In this document: piece after piece, positions 20,621 to 27,311 of the stretch | Layout of the letters: each line of letters opens with the position of its first letter | How positions within the stretch are numbered: the first letter of the stretch is position 1 | Source: an uncultured Clostridia bacterium | Lineage (GTDB): Bacteria > Bacillota > Clostridia > Christensenellales > CAG-917 | Direction of reading: 5' to 3' | Length of the DNA: 32,923 nucleotides | NCBI GenBank assembly: GCA_947628255.1 | Contig: CANQZE010000004.1 | Location: forward strand, 1 to 32,923 | Notes under the pieces: generated by a model | Told to the model about the DNA's origin: nothing | The model's input: only the letters and a program-made list of their open reading frames with translations | Database searches by the model: none | Position numbers and translations under genes: made by a program

Positions 20621-21076
20621 CTTGAATACATTTATATTATTGCCTTCTTCTTGTTATGATCCGCTTTGCGATCTACCGATCCATTCTGTAGTGCTTTATT
20701 GCAACCCACTACTTGCCGCCTTTTGTGCGACTCCGCGTCGCCTCTCGCATATTTTCTCCGCGCGGACTCTCCGTTTTTCTCAGCATAGCTTCTTCCGCTT
20801 ACTTTTTCAGCTTTATACGCTTGTTTTTTCGCATAACCGCTCCCGTACCCTTCAAATCACTATTACAGTTTCCGCACGTTTTCTCCACATCGTTTTTCAA
20901 TTTTCTCCGCGTTTTGAAATTCTCTTCTTCGAATCCTATTATAAATTGGTTAAATTGTTAATTTGTTTTCGTCCCTCTCTTTTCCTATCCGACATTGCCA
21001 CCTCCCCTCCTCTTCATCCGACAGGGCAGGGCAACCTCTCGCTCAATTTACTAGCCATATTCATCGAACGCTCTTT

Positions 21077-21799
21077 TCAGATCTTGAGCAGAGGGAGAGG
21101 GGCGGCCTCGCCTGTGATCGCGGCGATGATGTCGGGCAACATCTCCTCGTATTTTGTCATCGCGCGCGCTACGACCTCGGGGAAGCTAACTGGAGAGCTT
21201 TCGTCCGCGCTGTCCGAGACGACTTTGACGCTGAGCAGGGGGATGTGATTGCGTTCGCACACAAGCGCGAGGGCGGCAAGTTCCATCTCGCAGATGTCGC
21301 AGCCGAACTCCTCTCTCAGGCGTTTTTTCATCCCAGCGTTTGCGACAAAAACGTCTCCGCTTGCGACGGTGACTTGCTTGAGCGACTTGCGCGTGGCGAG
21401 CAGGACTCTGTCGATGAGCGAGCCGTCCAGATAGAAATATCTGTCGTCCTTGCCGTCGTACTGCCCGGGGACGGTGCCGTCTATCGCCGAGCTGTCAAAT
21501 TGATAGTGGCAAACTCGTCTTGCAAGCAAAAGATCCCCCTGTTTGAGCGAGGGATCCAACGCTCCTACAAACCCGAAGTTGAGCGCTACGTCGATGTCAA
21601 AGAGGTCCTTCAACATCTGCATAGTCATTGCCGCGCGGATCTCGCCCACGCCGCCCGTCGCGAGATAGACGGTATGCGCGCCAAGCTGCGCTTTGCACAC
21701 GCTCACGCCCGATATGGCGCTTTGCGCGACGATATTTCCAAGCCTGTTCAAAATGGGGAGGGTCTCCTCCGCCATAGCCGTAACAATGCCTATTCTCAT
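21077..21799 (-). CDS. mtnN: 5'-methylthioadenosine/S-adenosylhomocysteine nucleosidase
   Basis: MRIGIVTAMAEETLPILNRL, ATGGVGEIRAAMTMQ, NFGFVGALDPSLKQGDLLLA, CDICEMELAALA, SVKVVSDSADE. GGAGG 8 nt upstream; promoter TTGAGA-17-TAAAAT. Confidence 0.9.
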   Translation of the reverse strand: MRIGIVTAMAEETLPILNRLGNIVAQSAISGVSVCKAQLGAHTVYLATGGVGEIRAAMTMQMLKDLFDIDVALNFGFVGALDPSLKQGDLLLARRVCHYQFDSSAIDGTVPGQYDGKDDRYFYLDGSLIDRVLLATRKSLKQVTVASGDVFVANAGMKKRLREEFGCDICEMELAALALVCERNHIPLLSVKVVSDSADESSPVSFPEVVARAMTKYEEMLPDIIAAITGEAAPLPLLKI

Positions 21800-21890
21800 A
21801 TCCATTGCCTCCGCGGATATTTTAGCACAACGGCGCGCGATTCTCAACGTTTTTTTGAAAATCCGTTTGCGCCGCGAAACAAAAAAACAA

Positions 21891-21919
21891 TTGATTTTGC
21901 CGCCGCAAAATGGTATGCT
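21891..21919 (+). promoter_or_regulatory. rsmG promoter, predicted leaderless
   Basis: TTGATT (21891-21896), 17 bp, TATGCT (21914-21919), 6 nt, ATG at 21926. Confidence 0.65.
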
Positions 21920-21925
21920 TATCAT

Positions 21926-22621
21926 ATGAACCAAGAAAATATGAAAATCCTATTGACGGGGCTGAAAAAGCTGGACGTCAAATTCGACATTGTCGAGCCG
22001 TGCGCCCTCATCGCATTTCACGATTACGTGCAGGCCGGCAACCGCGATATGAATCTGACCGCCATCACGGACGAGGAGGAGTTTGTCGTCAAACATCTCC
22101 TCGACAGCGCGAGCGCGATCCCGTACATCGGGCAAGGCGCGAAGGTGCTTGACATCGGCACGGGCGCGGGTTTTCCCGCGGTGCCTCTCGCCGTTTTGAG
22201 GAGCGACATCTCCGTGACGGCGCTGGACGCAACCGAAAAAAAGGTGGAGTTTGTCAAAAGCGCCATTGCCGCTTTGAGGCTTTCCAACATCGAGGCTGTG
22301 TGCGGCAGGGCGGAGGAGATGACCGAGCTTTTCGGCAAATTCGACGTCGTGACGGCGCGCGCTGTCGCGTCTCTCCCCGTGTTGCTCGAACTTGCGGCGC
22401 CTATGCTGAAGGTCGGCGGCGAATTCATCGCCTACAAGTCCGGCGAGAGCGAGCTTGACTCCGCAAAAAACGCGATGTCGGTTTTGAAAATGCAGCACGC
22501 CGCCACGCACGCGCTCGACATCGAAGGCAACTCGCGCGCGCTGATCGTGTTCAAAAAGACTGCCTCGACGCCCGCGGGATATCCTCGCCGCTACAGCGCC
22601 ATCAAAAATTCCCCTCTGTGA
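21926..22621 (+). CDS. rsmG: 16S rRNA (guanine-N7)-methyltransferase
   Basis: DMNLTAITDEEEFVVKHLLDSASAIPYIGQGAKVLDIGTGAGFPAVPLAVLRSDISVTALDATEKKVEFV. Track start 20963 is an over-extension; first credible ATG is 21926. Confidence 0.93.
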   Translation: MNQENMKILLTGLKKLDVKFDIVEPCALIAFHDYVQAGNRDMNLTAITDEEEFVVKHLLDSASAIPYIGQGAKVLDIGTGAGFPAVPLAVLRSDISVTALDATEKKVEFVKSAIAALRLSNIEAVCGRAEEMTELFGKFDVVTARAVASLPVLLELAAPMLKVGGEFIAYKSGESELDSAKNAMSVLKMQHAATHALDIEGNSRALIVFKKTASTPAGYPRRYSAIKNSPL

Positions 22622-22661
22622 TCGGAGCTTGTCGGGAAGGCAAATCCACTTGGCGATTTTT

Positions 22662-22683
22662 TTGTGAAACAAATTGTGAAACA
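22662..22683 (+). promoter_or_regulatory. Tandem half-parS-like repeats upstream of the parA -35
   Basis: TTGTGAAACA at 22662-22671 and 22674-22683, resembling the parS half-site CGTGAAACA. Confidence 0.5.
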
Positions 22684-22686
22684 TCG

Positions 22687-22715
22687 TTGAAAAATCGCGC
22701 GGTTTGTGTTACACT
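22687..22715 (+). promoter_or_regulatory. parAB promoter, predicted leaderless
   Basis: TTGAAA (22687-22692), 17 bp, TACACT (22710-22715), 6 nt, ATG at 22722. No SD. Confidence 0.65.
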
Positions 22716-22721
22716 CGATTT

Positions 22722-23507
22722 ATGGCAAAAATTATTTCTTTCTCAAACCAAAAGGGCGGCGTAGGCAAGACCACCACCTGCGTGGATCTTGCGGCGGCGC
22801 TTGCGGCAAGCGGCAAAAGAGTTTTGATCGTGGACTTCGACCCGCAGGGCAATGCGTCAAGCGCTCTCGGTATATTTGACAAAAAGACAAAAAACTCTGT
22901 CTACAACGTGCTTTGCGACGACGTTTCCGCGGAGCAAGCCGTGCGCGCGTCCGAGCTTGACGGGCTTTACATCATCCCCTCCTCGGACGATCTCGCGGGC
23001 GCGGAGTTGGAGCTGAGTCAGATCGTCATCGGCAGGGAGCGCGTTCTTGAGGAAAAGCTCGAGACTCTCAAGGACAAATTCGACTATGTTTTTATCGACT
23101 GTCCGCCCTCGCTCGGTCTGCTCACGGTCAACGCGCTGACGGCGTCAAACGGCGTGCTTATCCCCATACAGTGCGAGTTTTTCGCGCTCGAGGGGCTGAG
23201 CCAGATGATGAACACGATCAAATTGGTCAAAAAGCACCTCAACGCGACTTTGGACGTGACGGGCGTCGTCCTCACGATGTACGACGGGCGATCCAAGCTC
23301 TCTCGCGGCGTGCTTGAAGAGATATCGAAATATTTCGGGGACAAGGTTTTCGACGCGAAGATCCCTCGCAACATCCGCCTTGCGGAAGCGCCGAGCTATG
23401 GCAAACCGATCTTGCTTTACGACCGTCGGTGCGCGGGCGCGGCGGCGTACGACAAGCTCGCAAGCGAGTTCTTGGCGCGCGAAGAGAAACCCCTTGAGAT
23501 CAAATGA
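22722..23507 (+). CDS. parA: ParA/Soj chromosome partition ATPase
   Basis: MAKIISFSNQKGGVGKTTTCVDLAAALAASGKRVLIVDFDPQGNASSALG, deviant Walker A; VFIDCPPSLGLLTVNAL. Confidence 0.96.
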   Translation: MAKIISFSNQKGGVGKTTTCVDLAAALAASGKRVLIVDFDPQGNASSALGIFDKKTKNSVYNVLCDDVSAEQAVRASELDGLYIIPSSDDLAGAELELSQIVIGRERVLEEKLETLKDKFDYVFIDCPPSLGLLTVNALTASNGVLIPIQCEFFALEGLSQMMNTIKLVKKHLNATLDVTGVVLTMYDGRSKLSRGVLEEISKYFGDKVFDAKIPRNIRLAEAPSYGKPILLYDRRCAGAAAYDKLASEFLAREEKPLEIK

Positions 23508-23530
23508 AAATTTTGGAGGAATATATTATA

Positions 23531-24423
23531 TGGCAAGCATAAAAGGCGGACTGGGCGCAAAAGGCTTGAACGCTCTGTTCAGCGACAATCAAACCAACGT
23601 CTCGGTGCCGACTCCCGACGATATCCCGACGCAGGAGATCGACATCACTTTGATAGACCGCAACCCCAATCAACCGCGCAAAACTTTCAATGAGGACAGC
23701 CTCAGAGAGATGGCAAATTCCATCGCGACCTACGGCGTGTTGCAACCTTTGCTTCTCGTCAAATCCGAGGGAGGCAGATATCTCATCATCGCGGGCGAGC
23801 GCCGCTTCCGCGCGAGCCTGCTCGCAGGACTGAAAAAAGTCCCCGCGATCGTCAGAGAACTCACTCCTCAGCAGATTCAGGAGATCTCGCTCATCGAGAA
23901 CCTGCACCGAGAGGACCTCAACGCCATCGAGGCGGCGGAAGGAATGCGCGAATTGATGGAAAACCACGGTCTCACGCAGGAGGAAGTGGCTCAGCGCATA
24001 GGCAAATCCCGCCCGTACGTCACCAACACGTTGCGCCTGTTGCAACTTCCCAAAGAAGTCACCGATCTTGTCCGCTCGGGCGAACTCTCTCCGGGACACG
24101 CCCGCTCGCTCATCTCCATCGACGACAAGGCCGTGCTGATCGATATGGCAAAAAAGGCGGTCCAGCGCAAGATGTCCGTGCGCGAGTTGGAGCAGGAAGT
24201 GCGCCTCTATTTCACGCGCAAATCCAACGTCGGCGGCCCGCGCGACAAGATCCAGAGCCTCGAGATGCGCGAACTGCTCAACGATATGAAACGCGTGTTC
24301 GCGACAAAGGTCAAACTGCGCGGCAACGAATCCAAGGGAAGGATCACCATCGACTATTTCACCGCGGACGACCTCAACCGCATCTACGCGCTCGTCCAAC
24401 AACTCAAACAATTCAAGGACTGA
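23531..24423 (+). CDS. parB: ParB/Spo0J chromosome partition protein
   Basis: From ATG 23531 (SD GGAGG): GLGAKGLNALFSDN, IDRNPNQPRKTF, GERRFRAS, ENLHREDLNAIEAAEGMRELMENHGLTQEEVAQRIGKSRPYVTNTLRLL, GHARSL. Track start 23314 is an over-extension in another frame of parA. Confidence 0.96.
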
Positions 24424-24458
24424 GACATTTCAAAGCCAAAAAATTTTCAAGCGTATTC

Positions 24459-24496
24459 AAAAAACCGCCGCTCTCAAACGTCTGCGACGGTTTTTG
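24459..24496. terminator. Bidirectional terminator between parB and recF
   Basis: AAAAACCGcCGC...GCGaCGGTTTTTG. Confidence 0.6.
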
Positions 24497-24520
24497 ATTC
24501 GTATCCGTTTTTCCGATCTC

Positions 24521-25615
24521 TCAGTCCTTGGCGACGGTGCCGTCGCAAATCAAAAATTTGTCGGCGGGGACGGGCAAGTCATACTCGGTGCAGGTGAGAA
24601 TGGTCTGAAAGCCCTGCGTCATCTTAAGCAACAAGTTTTGTCTTGTCTCGTCAAGCTCGCTCAGCACGTCGTCGAGGAGCAAGACGGGCGGCTCGCCAAT
24701 GCCGTCTCTGAAAATGACCACCTCGCCCAACTTCATAGACAGGGCGACGGTGCGCTGTTGTCCTTGCGACGCAAACTTGCGGCTGTCCTTGCCGTCGAGT
24801 TCGATCTTGATGTCGTCGCGATGAGGCCCCACCGTGCAAAAGCCGAGTTCCTTGTCCTTCTCGCGCGCCGCCTTGATCGCCCGAAGCAAATATTGCTCGA
24901 GGTCGTCGCTCAATAGCGCCTCCTCGCTCATACCGTTTTCATAGGAGAGTTTCAGCTCCTCTTTTTGTCCGCTTATTATGTTGTGAAATTTTCCCGCTGC
25001 GGCGTTGAGCGTCGAGATGTATTGAAGCCTGCGCTTTATGATGAGCGCGCCCTCTTTTGCAAGCCCCATATCCCACACGTCGAGCATATCGTCTATGTTT
25101 GAGCTGTGACGATACTCTTTGAGCAGGTTATTTTTCTGTTTCAGGGTTTTACCGTAGCGTTGCAGGGAGATAAAATAGCTTTTTTGCTGTTGCGAGAGAC
25201 CGACGTCCAAAAATCTGCGCCTTTCGGACGGGGCCTCTTTAACAAGTTTCATCTCGTCGGGAGAGAAGAAAACGACGCCCAATGTCCCAAGCAATTCGCC
25301 CGCTCTAAGGATGGGGACGCCGTCCACGACGACCTTCTTTTTCCCCTGCGAATCTATGTGCAAAATGATGGTGTGCGATCTGAATTTGCGCGCCACTGTC
25401 AGCTTGACGGTCGCGCTGTCCTCACCCAATTTGACAAGCTCTTTGTCCTTTGAAGTGCGAGGGCTTTTGAAAATGGAACAGAGATAGACGCTCTCAAGCA
25501 AATTTGTCTTTCCGCTCGCGTTTTTCCCGTGCAAAACGTTCAGCCCGTCCCCGAATTTTACGGTCGCAGACCTGTAGTTGCGGAAGTTGTTCAATTCAAG
25601 CGATTCTATCCTCAT
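24521..25615 (-). CDS. recF: DNA replication/repair protein RecF
   Basis: MRIESLELNNFRNYRSATVKFGDGLNVLHGKNASGKTNLLESVYLCS, VVFFSPDEMKLVKEAPSERRRFLDVGLSQ, SQGQQRTVALSMKLGE, LLLDDVLSELD. Confidence 0.96.
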   Translation of the reverse strand: MRIESLELNNFRNYRSATVKFGDGLNVLHGKNASGKTNLLESVYLCSIFKSPRTSKDKELVKLGEDSATVKLTVARKFRSHTIILHIDSQGKKKVVVDGVPILRAGELLGTLGVVFFSPDEMKLVKEAPSERRRFLDVGLSQQQKSYFISLQRYGKTLKQKNNLLKEYRHSSNIDDMLDVWDMGLAKEGALIIKRRLQYISTLNAAAGKFHNIISGQKEELKLSYENGMSEEALLSDDLEQYLLRAIKAAREKDKELGFCTVGPHRDDIKIELDGKDSRKFASQGQQRTVALSMKLGEVVIFRDGIGEPPVLLLDDVLSELDETRQNLLLKMTQGFQTILTCTEYDLPVPADKFLICDGTVAKD

Positions 25616-25623
25616 ACACAACA

Positions 25624-25652
25624 AGTATATCTCAGCGGCGATTTTTTTTCAA
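25624..25652 (-). promoter_or_regulatory. recF promoter, predicted near-leaderless
   Basis: Minus strand TTGAAA-17-TATACT, then 8 nt TGTTGTGT before ATG. No SD. Confidence 0.6.
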
Positions 25653-25687
25653 CATATTGTGTTTAGATTTCTTTTTTTGTTTTTCGC

Positions 25688-25715
25688 TTGCTATTTTTTT
25701 TGGTTTTGATATAAT
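25688..25715 (+). promoter_or_regulatory. dnaA promoter, predicted leaderless
   Basis: TTGCTA (25688-25693), 16 bp, TATAAT (25710-25715), 7 nt to ATG at 25723. No SD. Confidence 0.6.
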
Positions 25716-25722
25716 CAATGGT

Positions 25723-27093
25723 ATGTTAGATCTCAACGCTTTTTGGGCGGACGCAAAAAATCAACTTTCTATTTCCATACAGGCAATAAGCTATGAGGTT
25801 TGGATAGAAAAACTCGAGCCGGTGTGCGTCGTTGGCGGCAAAACGCTGGTTCTTCTCACTATATCCGAAACGTCCAAACGCACGATCGACACTCGCTATC
25901 TCGACAAGATCCGCGAAGTGGTCTGCACCATCAACTCTTCCATCACCGACGTTGTCATCACCACTCCCGAAAAGAAGGACGAATTTCTCAAACATCAAAA
26001 CGTTTTCCTCGAGGACGAAGGTTTTGTCGCGACCTCCGCGCAACCCTCTCCCAAAAAGAAAAATCCTTTTCTTGCAAAGTACACTTTCGACACTTTCATC
26101 GAGGGTAAATCCAACGCCTATGCGCTTGCCGCAAGCAAGACCGTCGCGGAAGAGCCGGGCGAAAAATACAATCCTCTTTTCATCTATTCGGGCGTTGGGC
26201 TTGGCAAAACTCACTTGTTGCACGCAATAGGCAACTATCTGTACAAAAACAAGCCTGAAAAGACGGTGCTTTATGTCAGCGCCGACACTCTCATCACGGA
26301 GTTTTTGTCCATTATGCACCCGAAGTCCCGCGAGGACGCGACGAATATCCGCGAAAAGTACAACAGCGCGGACGTGCTTATGGTGGACGACATCCAATCC
26401 CTCATCAACAAAGAGGCGACGCAAGAGCTGTTTTTCAACGTTTTCAACGATCTCTATCACAGGAGCAAACAGATCATTCTCACCTCCGATCGCTCGCCGA
26501 AAGATCTGACGACGCTTGAGGATAGGTTGCGCACGCGCTTCAGTTGGGGTCTGACGGTCGACATCCAGATCCCCGATATGGAGACGAGGGTCGCCATTTT
26601 GAAAAATAAGGCCGCGCAGGCAAAATTTGCCCTCAGCGACGAGGTTGCGGAGTTTATAGCGGAAAGCTCCACCACAAACATCCGCGAGATGGAGGGGCTT
26701 CTCAACAAGATAGTGTTTTTCAGCTCGCTCGCAAACAGAGTCATAGACACAAAAGAGCTTGCTTATGAGGCGCTCAGCGACTTCATTGAGGACAAAAAGG
26801 AGACCATCGACGCAAGCGACATTGTGGACGCGGTCTGCAAATATTTCAACCTTTCCACGGCGGAAATTATGTCCTCAAAGCGTACAAAAAACATTGTGGA
26901 GCCGAGGATGATCGCGATCTATCTCATCACGGAATTGCTTCCTATGCCGCTCGCTCAGATAGGCGAGATGTTCGGGGGAAAAGATCATACGACAATCATT
27001 CACGCTCGCGACAAGATAGGCGAGGAGATCCGCACGAATCCCCGCATCAAAATCGCCGTTGCGGACCTCAAAAATATGTTGCTCAACAGATGA
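25723..27093 (+). CDS. dnaA: Chromosomal replication initiator DnaA
   Basis: YNPLFIYSGVGLGKTHLLHAIGN, VLMVDDIQSLINKEATQELFFNVFNDLYHRSKQIILTSDRSPKDL, FGGKDHTTIIHARDKI. Track start 25504 runs back into recF; ATG at 25723 gives MLDLNAFWADAKNQLSISIQAISYEVWI. Confidence 0.97.
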   Translation: MLDLNAFWADAKNQLSISIQAISYEVWIEKLEPVCVVGGKTLVLLTISETSKRTIDTRYLDKIREVVCTINSSITDVVITTPEKKDEFLKHQNVFLEDEGFVATSAQPSPKKKNPFLAKYTFDTFIEGKSNAYALAASKTVAEEPGEKYNPLFIYSGVGLGKTHLLHAIGNYLYKNKPEKTVLYVSADTLITEFLSIMHPKSREDATNIREKYNSADVLMVDDIQSLINKEATQELFFNVFNDLYHRSKQIILTSDRSPKDLTTLEDRLRTRFSWGLTVDIQIPDMETRVAILKNKAAQAKFALSDEVAEFIAESSTTNIREMEGLLNKIVFFSSLANRVIDTKELAYEALSDFIEDKKETIDASDIVDAVCKYFNLSTAEIMSSKRTKNIVEPRMIAIYLITELLPMPLAQIGEMFGGKDHTTIIHARDKIGEEIRTNPRIKIAVADLKNMLLNR

Positions 27094-27095
27094 CG

Positions 27096-27190
27096 GTTTT
27101 TTGATCTTCAAATCAAAAAACTGCTCGGGATATAAAAATATCCCAATATTGCTTCAAAAACGATCTCGCAGAGGTCGTTATTTTTGAAAA
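27096..27190 (+). terminator. Hairpin series after dnaA
   Basis: TTTTTTGAT-cttcaa-ATCAAAAAA; GGGATA-taaaaa-TATCCC; CTTCAAAAAcGA...TCgTTaTTTTTGAA. Confidence 0.6.
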
Positions 27191-27311
27191 GGCGCGGATA
27201 TATTTTTTCGTCTTTTTGTTTTCATTTTGCCTCCAAGCGCAAATTTTTCTTTGTACTATGGCGCATACTGTGTTATTATATGTATATTCTTTGAGATACA
27301 GCGAGGTATTT

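Noticed and set aside
20333-20659. 108-aa + ORF
   Set aside because: Contains a parS-like palindrome and ends in the terminator hairpin of the opposite strand; no SD and no recognisable domain, so not called as CDS.
20963-21925. N-terminal extension of the rsmG ORF (552-aa form)
   Set aside because: Runs antisense through mtnN; promoter and homology both point to ATG 21926.
23314-23530. N-terminal extension of the parB ORF
   Set aside because: Out-of-frame overlap with the end of parA; SD GGAGG and the conserved ParB N-terminus begin at 23531.
25504-25722. N-terminal extension of the dnaA ORF
   Set aside because: Antisense to the recF 5' end; conserved DnaA starts at MLDLNAFW.
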